A DNA stretch of 11,277 nucleotides from JALOOE01 sp964423545 (GTDB lineage: Bacteria; Chloroflexota; Anaerolineae; CG2-30-64-16), in NCBI GenBank assembly GCA_964423545.1, contig CAYRFV010000187.1, forward strand, positions 1 to 11,277, in the 5' to 3' direction. The translations under genes were made by a program, and so were the position numbers. Numbering within the stretch: position 1 is the first letter of the stretch; each line of letters opens with the position of its first letter. Positions 5,467-11,277 of this stretch are shown here, one piece after another. Under the pieces are notes generated by a model. It was not told the DNA's origin and ran no database searches. It worked only from the letters and a program-made list of their open reading frames with translations.

Positions 5467-7440
5467 ATGAATCTCGTCACACTCGATCACATCTACAAGC
5501 AGTACAGCGAACGCCTCCTGCTGGAAGACGCAGGCCTCGTCATCAACCGCGGTGACCGTATCGGGCTGATCGGCATCAACGGCAGCGGCAAGACCACCCT
5601 GCTGCGCATCGTGGCCGGTTTGGAGACGCCCGATGCGGGGCAGGTTACGGTGTGGGGCCATGTGCGCAGCCATTTCTTGCCCCAGGAGCCGGTCCTGGAT
5701 GAGACGCTCACCGTGCTGGACGTGCTCTTTCAGAGCGAAACCGCGCAAATGCGCCTGGTTCGCGAGTATGAGCGATCTCTGGTTGCGCTTCATCGTGATG
5801 CTGCTGATCCGGAGGTCCAGGCGCGGTTCGCGCACTTTGACGCTGAGATGACCCGACTGAACGGATGGGCTGCCGAGGCGAACGCCAAAGCGATCCTGAC
5901 TCGGTTGGGCATCGGGGGATTCGAGGCGCGCGTCAGTACGCTCAGCGGTGGGATGCGCAAGCGATTGGCGCTGGCGCGCGCCCTGCTCGGCTTGGAGGAT
6001 GAGAACGAAGCTGCGGGCGCCACGCTGCTGATCCTTGACGAACCCACCAACCATGTCGACGCAGACACGATCGACTGGCTCGAACAATACCTGCTGGGTC
6101 GGTCGGGCGCACTGCTGATGGTGACGCACGATCGCTATTTCCTGGATCGCGTCGTCAACCGCATCGTCGAACTCGACCGCCGCCAGTTGGTGATGTATCC
6201 CGGCAACTACACTCGATACCTGGAGCAATCGGTTGAACGGCACGAGCGGCTGGTCAAGGCGGAAGAAGACCGGCGGCGGCTGCTGCGGCGCGAGCTGGAA
6301 TGGATGCGTCGCAGCCCGATGGCGCGCGGCACCAAGCAGAAGGCGCGGAAGCAGCGCGTGGCCGAGCTCCAGCAGCTGCGATACGACAGCCAGCAGGATC
6401 GTGTCGCAATGGTGCTGGCCGGCAGGCGCCTGGGGAAAAAAGTGCTGGAGGCGCGCGGCCTGAGCAAATCCTTCGGCCCGGTGCGGGTCTTCAGAGATCT
6501 CGATTTCGAACTGGCGCCCGGCGACCGCATCGGCGTCATCGGTCCCAACGGCGCAGGCAAGAGCACCTTCCTCGATCTCCTGGCGGGCGTGCAGGCGCCG
6601 GACGTCGGAACGGTGACCTGGGGTGAAACAGTGCAGCTTGCCTATTACGATCAGCGCAACATTGCGCTGGACGACTCGCTGCGTGTGATCGATTTTATCA
6701 AGGGCGAAGCGGAGCTGATACGCGCCCGTGAGCGGAATCGGCCGCGCTGGCTGCAGGACGAGCGCGCGCTGCACCTCGTCGACGCGGCGCTCATGTTGGA
6801 GTGGTTTCTTTTTTCGCGCCCCCAGCAGCAGGCCTACATCAGCTCCCTCAGCGGCGGCGAGCGACGCCGGCTCTACATGCTGCGCACGCTCATCCATCGA
6901 CCGAATGTGCTGCTGCTCGATGAGCCGACGAACGACCTGGACATCCAGACCCTCAATGTGTTGGAGGAATTCCTGGATCATTTTCGGGGTTGCGTGGTGG
7001 TGTCCAGTCACGACCGCTACTTCCTGGATCGCACCGTGGACTTGCTCCTCAGCTTCGAACCGGGTGGCGCCGTGCGCGGGCCGTATCCTGCCCCCTACGA
7101 GACCTATCGCCAACTGCGGGAGGCTGAGGCTGCGCACGCCGCTCCGTCGCCTGCCGTGGGGCCGCCCGGTCGTTCCCCGGCCGCTCGGCCTCCGCGTCCG
7201 GCCGCAGCGCGGCGTCTCACCTGGCGGGAGCAGCGCGAGCTCGAGGGGCTGGAGGCGCGGATTGAGGCGTTGGAGACGCACAAGGCCGACCTTCAGGCGC
7301 AGATCAACGCCAGCGGCAGCGACTACGTCCGCCTTTCGGAGCTGGCCGATCGCTTGCGCGCAGCTGAGTCGGAGGCCGAGGCCGCGACGCTGCGATGGCT
7401 GGAGCTTGCCGAGTTGGCTGATCGGAGTCCGCAGGAGTAG
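5467..7440 (+). CDS. ABC-F family ATPase, Uup-like, with C-terminal coiled coil
   Basis: ABC-F proteins carry two ATPase domains and no membrane segments. They act on ribosomes (translation factors or antibiotic protection) or, for Uup, in ribosome and DNA-related functions. This 657-residue protein has a full set of motifs: Walker A GINGSGKT (36-43), signature LSGGM (159-163), Walker B LLILDEPTNHVD (187-198) with HDRYFLD; then Walker A GPNGAGKS (359-366), signature LSGGE (461-465), Walker B VLLLDEPTNDLD (481-492). The inter-domain helical linker (about 240-320) has the basic RRSPMARGTKQKARKQR segment at 281-297. A Pro/Ala-rich hinge (about 555-583) leads to a Uup-type coiled coil (about 585-655). 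The start follows from the promoter position and from AGGAG four bases upstream, a rather short spacing. It is the only intact plus-strand gene, flanked on both sides by leftward clusters, so it is probably monocistronic and unrelated to sugar use. A resistance role cannot be judged from sequence alone. Confidence 0.92.
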   Translation: MNLVTLDHIYKQYSERLLLEDAGLVINRGDRIGLIGINGSGKTTLLRIVAGLETPDAGQVTVWGHVRSHFLPQEPVLDETLTVLDVLFQSETAQMRLVREYERSLVALHRDAADPEVQARFAHFDAEMTRLNGWAAEANAKAILTRLGIGGFEARVSTLSGGMRKRLALARALLGLEDENEAAGATLLILDEPTNHVDADTIDWLEQYLLGRSGALLMVTHDRYFLDRVVNRIVELDRRQLVMYPGNYTRYLEQSVERHERLVKAEEDRRRLLRRELEWMRRSPMARGTKQKARKQRVAELQQLRYDSQQDRVAMVLAGRRLGKKVLEARGLSKSFGPVRVFRDLDFELAPGDRIGVIGPNGAGKSTFLDLLAGVQAPDVGTVTWGETVQLAYYDQRNIALDDSLRVIDFIKGEAELIRARERNRPRWLQDERALHLVDAALMLEWFLFSRPQQQAYISSLSGGERRRLYMLRTLIHRPNVLLLDEPTNDLDIQTLNVLEEFLDHFRGCVVVSSHDRYFLDRTVDLLLSFEPGGAVRGPYPAPYETYRQLREAEAAHAAPSPAVGPPGRSPAARPPRPAAARRLTWREQRELEGLEARIEALETHKADLQAQINASGSDYVRLSELADRLRAAESEAEAATLRWLELAELADRSPQE

Positions 7441-7500
7441 TCACCGATCACGCGTTTCCTGACCGCCGCCGAGAGGCGCCGCTCGCCCGGCTCGGCGTCA

Positions 7501-7749
7501 AAGAACTGGAGGGGTCATGCTGTCTTCGCCCAGCCCGACCGTTTCGAGCGTCGCGTGGGTGAGCTGCTGGACTATCTGAGAAGTCAGGCGCCCGAGGGCG
7601 GCGAGATCCTCTACCCCGGCGAGCGCGGGTGGCGCGCCCGAGCTGAGAACCTGGCGCAGGGGGTGCCGATCCACCGTGAGATCGTCGGGGAGCTTGAGGC
7701 GGCAGGGGTGCTCCTCCCGCGGGCGGACTGCCAGCGGCCCATCGAGTAG
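7501..7749 (+). pseudogene. C-terminal remnant of an Ldh_2-family (malate/lactate-type) dehydrogenase
   Basis: The plus-strand frame ending in TAG at 7747-7749 encodes about 82 residues resembling the extreme C-terminus of the NAD(P)-dependent Ldh_2 / YlbC-like oxidoreductases. GHAVFAQPDRFERRV is the strand followed by 'DP..F...V'. LLDYLRSQAP is the helix. YPGERGWRARAENLAQGVPI corresponds to the family's 'PGE.e..tr..rl..GIpl' signature. The remaining three-quarters, including the nucleotide-binding and catalytic parts, are missing: the ABC-F stop codon lies in the same frame 60 bases upstream. A further short piece (PLARLGVKELEG) lies one frame over at about 7479-7517 and would join at HAVF by removing one G in the run near 7519-7522, so the remnant may also carry a frameshift. 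No start codon with a ribosome-binding site is seen. A decayed, non-functional copy is most likely. Confidence 0.5.
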
Positions 7750-7755
7750 CGATGC

Positions 7756-8040
7756 GGAGAAGCGCTTACCACCTTCGTATCGTTCAGTCCGGCACAGCGC
7801 CGCCAGGTTGGCATGGGGCATGCCCAGGTTGATGCCGCCGACGGTGGTCAGCGCCAAGCCGCCTCTCGCCCCTGCTAGTTCGATGGCGCGCTTTGCGGCC
7901 GCCAACAGCTAAGCGGGGTAAACGATGGGGTTGCCGTAGTTCGAACCGTGGTGCAGCGAGGCAGTATGCACCATCGGCTTGAGGGCGAGCGCGAACACTG
8001 TATGGCGAAGGCGGGCCGCACCGGCCGGGCGTCGCCGAGC
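7756..8040 (-). pseudogene. Broken minus-strand reading frame with an internal amber codon, family not recognised
   Basis: Reading leftward from just inside a TGA (8041-8043), one frame gives protein-like sequence, for example FALALKPMVHTASLHHGSNY followed by GNPIVYPA, then a TAG (7909-7911). It continues with LLAAAKRAIELAGARGGLAL, TTVGGINLGMPHANLAALCR and TERYEGGKRFSAS. The segments on either side of the TAG look like parts of one enzyme (charged helices, Gly-rich turns, HHG and MPHAN motifs). No start codon with a ribosome-binding site precedes the segment. Downstream of about 7755 the frame is antisense to the dehydrogenase remnant. I do not recognise the family. It may be a decayed gene of the leftward sugar operon, beyond the cupin, or a chance open frame in GC-rich DNA. 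Confidence 0.3.
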
Positions 8041-8096
8041 TCAGCCGGTTATTCGCCGTACAGACAACGGTCGTTCTCAGCCCAGAGGTCGCGCCA

Positions 8097-8112
8097 TCCG
8101 GAGAGATCCGGA
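8097..8112 (-). terminator. Short hairpin just downstream of the cupin gene
   Basis: TCCGGA-GAGA-TCCGGA (plus-strand reading) folds into a perfect 6-bp stem with a 4-base loop, ten bases after the cupin stop codon. No T tract follows on the minus strand, so intrinsic termination is doubtful. It may mark the transcript end or a processing site. The rest of 8044-8122 shows nothing else recognisable. Confidence 0.25.
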
Positions 8113-8122
8113 CTGCCGTCTG

Positions 8123-8473
8123 TCAAGCGCCCGCGTCCAGATACTCGTTGATGTAGACGTACTCGATGCGTTCACCCTCGGCCACGAACACATCGTGCTC
8201 TGTGTCGGGCGGGATGTGGATGACGCACGGCGCTTCGACCGCGATCCGCTCATCCCCACGCAACAGCGTGCCCTTGCCACGCACCACAACGAACACCTGA
8301 TGCCAATCTGGATGTCTGCCCAGGCCGTTGCGCCCCGGTCCTTCGATCGTGTCATAGCCCACGAGCAGCCCCGGCACAACATCGCGTGGAAGAACGTCCC
8401 GGCAGACTTGGTTCTGTGACCCCGGATCGCTGTAGGATGGGATTTCGCTGAACGCTTTCAAATAGGCGGACAT
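8123..8473 (-). CDS. Small single-domain cupin protein
   Basis: A 116-residue cytoplasmic cupin, the usual size for one-domain members. The first cupin motif is RHPDWHQVFVVVRGKG (53-68), with H54 and H58 as likely metal ligands; Gln59 stands near where many cupins have Glu. The second motif is APCVIHIPPDTEHDVFV (81-97), with the conserved Pro and H93. Start at 8473: GAGG five bases upstream, beginning MSAYLKAFSEIPSY. An upstream GTG at 8503 would overlap the permease end. It follows the MalG-type permease by 26 bases and so looks like the last gene of the importer operon. Small cupins beside sugar transporters may be isomerases/mutarotases, sugar-binding or regulatory proteins; this sequence does not say which. 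Confidence 0.8.
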   Translation of the reverse strand: MSAYLKAFSEIPSYSDPGSQNQVCRDVLPRDVVPGLLVGYDTIEGPGRNGLGRHPDWHQVFVVVRGKGTLLRGDERIAVEAPCVIHIPPDTEHDVFVAEGERIEYVYINEYLDAGA

Positions 8474-8499
8474 GCTGACCTCGCAGACCGGGCATCCCC

Positions 8500-9360
8500 T
8501 CACGCCTTCATGCCGGTGAGCGCAATCCCCTTCACGATGTTGCGACGCAGCAGGACGAAAACGATCAGCACCGGCAGCACCGACAGCACCGAGCCGGCAT
8601 TGATTGGCCCCAGGTCAACGGTGAAGCGGTACTGGAACATTCCCAGTCCCAATTCCATCGTCCACAACTGGCGACTGCTGGTGATAATCAACGGCCAGAT
8701 GAAGGCGGCCCACGTCTGCATGAAGGCGAAGATGCCTAACGCGCCGATCGCTCCCTTCAACAGGGGAACGACGATCTGTGCGTAGATGCGCCACTCGGAC
8801 GCGCCGTCGATGCGTCCGGCATCCATCAGCTCGTCGGGCACCGACGCGATCACGTTCTGGCGCATGAAGAAGATGCCGTAGCTCATGATCAGATAGGGCG
8901 CGACGAGGGCCGCGAAGGTGTTCACCAGGCGAAGGTTCTTCATCTGGATGTACAGCGGGATCATGTAGGTCTCGAAAGGCACCATTGCCGTCGCCAGGAT
9001 GAGGATGAAGAGGAACCCGCGGCCCGGAAAGTTGTATTTCCCGAAGACGAAGCCGGCCAGCGTCGACGTGATGAGGATGCTCGCCGTGGAGACCGACGCC
9101 ATGAGCACGCTGTTCAAGAAGAAGAGGTGGAATGGCGCCGTCTCGAATACCGTGACATAGTTGTCCAACGTGATGTGTTTGGGGATAAACTGCGGCGGCC
9201 ACGACAGGATTTCCGTCGACGGCTTCAGAGAGGTTGACAGCATCCAGATGAAGGGCAGGACCATGATCACTGCGCCCAGAGTCAGGATCAGAACCTGCAG
9301 GCCGCGCAACAGCGTGTCCGTGCGCAAGAGGCGGTCGCGCGACAGCCGCTGCCTACTCAT
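8500..9360 (-). CDS. Carbohydrate ABC transporter permease, MalG / CUT1 type
   Basis: Inner-membrane subunit of a CUT1-type sugar importer. The 286-residue protein has about six hydrophobic segments (roughly 20-42, 78-104, 114-135, 147-166, 194-217, 254-272). The ABC permease EAA loop sits at about 167-190 (DELMDAGRIDGASEWRIYAQ, then IVVPLL), the contact site for the ATPase. GFVFGKYNFPGR (103-114) and the ending ALTGMKA are typical of MalG/UgpE relatives. The ATG start has an AGAGG-type ribosome site five bases upstream. The gene overlaps the upstream permease by eight bases, a sign of translational coupling. No ATPase gene is present; a shared MsmK/UgpC-like ATPase encoded elsewhere is usual for such systems. 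Confidence 0.93.
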   Translation of the reverse strand: MSRQRLSRDRLLRTDTLLRGLQVLILTLGAVIMVLPFIWMLSTSLKPSTEILSWPPQFIPKHITLDNYVTVFETAPFHLFFLNSVLMASVSTASILITSTLAGFVFGKYNFPGRGFLFILILATAMVPFETYMIPLYIQMKNLRLVNTFAALVAPYLIMSYGIFFMRQNVIASVPDELMDAGRIDGASEWRIYAQIVVPLLKGAIGALGIFAFMQTWAAFIWPLIITSSRQLWTMELGLGMFQYRFTVDLGPINAGSVLSVLPVLIVFVLLRRNIVKGIALTGMKA

Positions 9361-10318
9361 GGGCGCCTCTTTGGCGCGTCACGCCGAACTGGATCAGCGT
9401 CAGCGCCAACACGATCAGAAACAGCATGACTGCCTCGGACGCTGCATAGCCCGTCTTGAAGTAGCGGAAGGCGTTTTCGTAGATGTCGAACACGAGCGTG
9501 CGGACGGCGTTGCCCGGCGCGCCCTGTGGGCCGGAGGTCATCACGAAGATCTGGGTGAAGACGTTGTAGGCGTTGATTGTCGAGATGACCGTGACGAACA
9601 CCAGGATCGGTCGCAGGAGGGGCATCGTGATGTAGCGGAAAAGCTGCCAGCTTCCCGCGCCGTCGATGCGCGCGGCCTCGAAGTAGGCCTCGGGGATGTC
9701 GCGGATGCCAACCAGGAAGATCAGCATGTTGTAGCCGATCAGCTTCCACACGCTCATGATGACGATGGCCCAGAAAGCGGTGTCCGGATACACCAGCCAT
9801 GCCACTGGCTTGATCCCAAACCAGCCAAGGAAGTAGTTAAGCAGGCCGTAGGTCGGGTCATAAATCCACTTCCAGACGACTGCCACCGCCACCATCGGCG
9901 TGATGACCGGCAGGAAATAAACCGCCTCGAAGAGGCCGCCCAGGCGAAACTTGCCCGCCAGCAGAACCGCCAGAAAGAGCGCGATCAGCACGCTGAAAAG
10001 CGTCAGGAAGATCGCGAAAAGGGTCGTGTTGCGGAGTGACAGAACAAAGAGGCGGTCACTCAGCAGGGTGGTGTAGTTGTCCAGTCCGGCGAAATTAGCG
10101 CGCGGGTTGGCTACAGAGGAATTGTAGAAGCTATAGATGAAATTGGTCAGGATCGGACCGACGCGCAGATACAGGTAGATCAGCAAGATCGGCAGCAGCG
10201 CCAGATACGCGAAGACGCGCTTGCTGAGCTCATTGCGGTTGATGCGAAAGAGCCGGGCTACGATGGTCGCCAATCGCTCACCGAGCGGCTCGCTGCGAGG
10301 CAAGGACGTTGACGTCAT
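9353..10318 (-). CDS. Carbohydrate ABC transporter permease, MalF / CUT1 type
   Basis: Partner permease of the importer. Its 321 residues have a cytoplasmic N-terminus of about 35 residues, then about six membrane segments (about 36-60, 98-122, 134-150, 181-200, 236-252, 291-312). The EAA loop is at about 214-235 (EAARIDGAGSWQLFRYITMP). Start at 10318 (MTSTSLPRSE) is preferred. The frame stays open upstream to 10417 but there encodes only a Pro/Arg-rich run from the spacer repeats, out of keeping with a permease N-terminus. The ribosome site is weak (GGAT about eight bases upstream), so initiation may depend on the spacer structure. It lies 127 bases after the binding-protein gene and overlaps the next permease. 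Confidence 0.92.
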   Translation of the reverse strand: MTSTSLPRSEPLGERLATIVARLFRINRNELSKRVFAYLALLPILLIYLYLRVGPILTNFIYSFYNSSVANPRANFAGLDNYTTLLSDRLFVLSLRNTTLFAIFLTLFSVLIALFLAVLLAGKFRLGGLFEAVYFLPVITPMVAVAVVWKWIYDPTYGLLNYFLGWFGIKPVAWLVYPDTAFWAIVIMSVWKLIGYNMLIFLVGIRDIPEAYFEAARIDGAGSWQLFRYITMPLLRPILVFVTVISTINAYNVFTQIFVMTSGPQGAPGNAVRTLVFDIYENAFRYFKTGYAASEAVMLFLIVLALTLIQFGVTRQRGAHE

Positions 10319-10336
10319 GGCAGTGCATCCGTCGCT

Positions 10337-10381
10337 GGGGCCGGGGTTGGGTCGAGGCTGGGGGCGAGGTTGAGGGTCGGG
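10337..10381 (+). repeat. G-run tract with G-quadruplex potential in the importer spacer
   Basis: The plus (template) strand carries six runs of three to five G: 10337-10340, 10343-10346, 10349-10351, 10360-10364, 10374-10376 and 10379-10381. Loops of 2, 2 and 8 bases separate the first four, fitting the usual quadruplex pattern. The transcript itself would be C-rich here. Confidence 0.45.
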
Positions 10382-10419
10382 CCGGTGACGATGCTTCCGC
10401 CACAACCCGATCCTCAACC
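10368..10419 (-). promoter_or_regulatory. Inverted repeat between binding-protein and permease genes
   Basis: GGTTGAGGGTCGGG (10368-10381) and CCCGATCCTCAACC (10406-10419) form a 14-bp stem with 13 Watson-Crick pairs and one mismatch, around a 24-base loop. It starts 26 bases after the binding-protein stop codon. In the transcript the mismatch is A-C. No U tract follows, so it is more likely an mRNA-stabilising or partial-termination hairpin than a full terminator. This arrangement usually keeps binding protein more abundant than permeases. Confidence 0.6.
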
Positions 10420-10445
10420 GGAGCCTCTACCTCCGCTTCACTCGC

Positions 10446-11277
10446 TCACTTGCACTCGGCGTACAGGCCGGCCTTCTTGAGGATCTCGTTGGTCTCCGTG
10501 GCTGCGGCATCAATCGTCTTGGCGATGCCGTCCGCATTGTTCGCCAGGCTCTTGTCGAGATAGGCGGCCACCAGCCGCTCGGCCAGCTTGGTCATGATCT
10601 CGTCGAACGGCGCGATGACCGGATAGCCGTATTCCTCGTACTTGGGATCCTTCATGACAAAGGCCTTGAACTGCGGGATCTTGGTCAGCACCGCAGAAAG
10701 GTCAACATCCTCGCGCGCGGGCAACCAGCCCACCTTCTCCAACAGCCAGTTCATGTGCTCCGGCTTCATCATGAACATTGCGAAGTCCCACGCCACGTCC
10801 GGGTTCTTCGCGGAGCGGGTGACGTACAGATTCACCGGGTTGGTGATGCGGCCCCAGCGTTCAGCCGAGGGCACGGCCGCGGTGTCATAGTTCAGGTTCG
10901 GCGCTTTCTTGGCGATGTCGCCGATGACCCACGATTCGCGCAACAGCATGGCAGCCAGCCCCAGTTCGAACGCCTCGGCGTCGTGTTTGAGGGCGTGGCT
11001 GTCGTACTTATCCACATGGACCGCGTCGATATAGAACTTGAGCGCCTGGCGGCCTGCGTCGTTGTTATAGCCGGCGCAGTACTTGCCGTTGCCCGCATCC
11101 TTGACGATCGTGCCGCCAAGTGGCCACAGGATGAACCACCACTTCTCAGCGACGCCGGAACCCTGTCCCGACAGCCGCAGGCTGTGGCCAGCGCGCGTGA
11201 GCGTCCCGGCTGCATCGCTCTTTGCCAACTTCTTGGCGAACTCGGCCGCCTCTTTCTGGGTCTTGGGTGGGCCGTCA
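10446..11277 (-). CDS. Sugar ABC transporter solute-binding protein (family 1), N-terminus cut off by window edge
   Basis: C-terminal 276 residues of an extracellular sugar-binding lipoprotein or periplasmic protein for the adjacent permeases. At the window edge the frame reads DGPPKTQKEAAEFAKKLAK, the usual 'PKTwdE....akkL' segment; then TRAGHSLRLSG, an aromatic-rich WWFILWPLGG stretch and GYNNDAGRQAL. The later part has GLAAMLLRESWVIGDI, ITNPVNLYVTRSAKNPDVAW, the helix with FMMKPEHMNWLLEKVGWLPA, and the terminal helix ending GLYAECK. These are standard landmarks of the SBP_bac_1/8 fold. The signal sequence and about 130-160 residues lie beyond the window. It is the first visible gene of the leftward importer operon. 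The ligand cannot be told from sequence; the many aromatics suit stacking against sugar rings. Confidence 0.9.
   Translation of the reverse strand, partial: DGPPKTQKEAAEFAKKLAKSDAAGTLTRAGHSLRLSGQGSGVAEKWWFILWPLGGTIVKDAGNGKYCAGYNNDAGRQALKFYIDAVHVDKYDSHALKHDAEAFELGLAAMLLRESWVIGDIAKKAPNLNYDTAAVPSAERWGRITNPVNLYVTRSAKNPDVAWDFAMFMMKPEHMNWLLEKVGWLPAREDVDLSAVLTKIPQFKAFVMKDPKYEEYGYPVIAPFDEIMTKLAERLVAAYLDKSLANNADGIAKTIDAAATETNEILKKAGLYAECK

Noticed and set aside
5419..7281. 620-codon open frame on the minus strand opposite the ABC-F gene
   Set aside because: It is exactly antisense to a gene with complete ATPase motifs. It has no domain-like sequence and is rich in Gln/His/Arg as expected from reversed GC-rich codons.
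7467..7498. Possible terminator after the ABC-F gene (CGCCGAG ... CTCGGCG)
   Set aside because: Only 7 bp around a 17-base loop, no T tract, and it lies within the stretch near the dehydrogenase remnant; too weak to list.
9161..10039. 292-codon plus-strand open frame opposite the permeases
   Set aside because: Hydrophobic codons read backwards give a His/Asp/Gln-rich product; the minus-strand permeases are unmistakable.
10319..10417. N-terminal extension of the MalF-type permease (Pro/Arg repeats)
   Set aside because: It is encoded by the G-tract and inverted-repeat spacer, has no ribosome site, and is unlike permease N-termini; ATG 10318 fits better.
1..11277. CRISPR array, tRNA/rRNA genes, insertion sequence or phage genes
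   Set aside because: No regularly spaced repeats, cloverleaf-like segments, transposase/integrase motifs or terminal inverted repeats were seen by eye.

Overview
The window looks like chromosomal DNA from a free-living, high-GC bacterium that uses polysaccharide sugars. Three things suggest this: the base composition (judged by eye), the TTG start codons behind good Shine-Dalgarno sites, and a binding-protein/two-permease sugar importer with no ATPase gene nearby. A Chloroflexota (Anaerolineae-like) or other Terrabacteria source would fit, but that is an inference; no rRNA, tRNA or phylogenetic marker is present.

Layout. (1) 1-5321, minus strand, is a catabolic/salvage cluster read from right to left. 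It begins with a two-domain protein that joins a GlmU-type nucleotidyltransferase to a GHMP (galactokinase-like) sugar kinase. Next come an IolB-family isomerase, a KduD-type dehydrogenase, a truncated remnant of a phosphotransferase-type kinase, and a NagA-like N-acetylhexosamine-6-phosphate deacetylase cut by the window edge. (2) 5322-5466 is a compact divergent promoter region. A consensus-like promoter (TTGTCA-17-TATGAT) fires rightward and an extended -10 promoter fires leftward. (3) 5467-7440, plus strand, is an ABC-F ATPase with a C-terminal coiled coil (Uup type). (4) 7441-8122 is decayed DNA. It holds the C-terminal end of an Ldh_2-family (malate/lactate-type) dehydrogenase on the plus strand and an opposing minus-strand reading frame broken by an amber codon. 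(5) 8123-11277, minus strand, is a carbohydrate ABC importer operon: solute-binding protein (partial), MalF-type permease, MalG-type permease, small cupin. A strong inverted repeat and G-rich tract lie between the binding-protein and permease genes.

How the genes may work together. The importer would bring in an oligosaccharide or sugar derivative. KduD acts in breakdown of unsaturated uronates, IolB-family enzymes isomerise deoxy-uronates, and NagA deacetylates amino-sugar phosphates. Together they resemble a route for a polymer containing uronic acid and amino sugar, such as a glycosaminoglycan-like glycan. The kinase-nucleotidyltransferase fusion could turn a free sugar into its 1-phosphate and then a UDP-sugar on one polypeptide. 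An arginine replaces the galactokinase Glu that contacts the sugar, which hints at an acidic sugar. These pathway links are inferred from gene content, not shown by the sequence.
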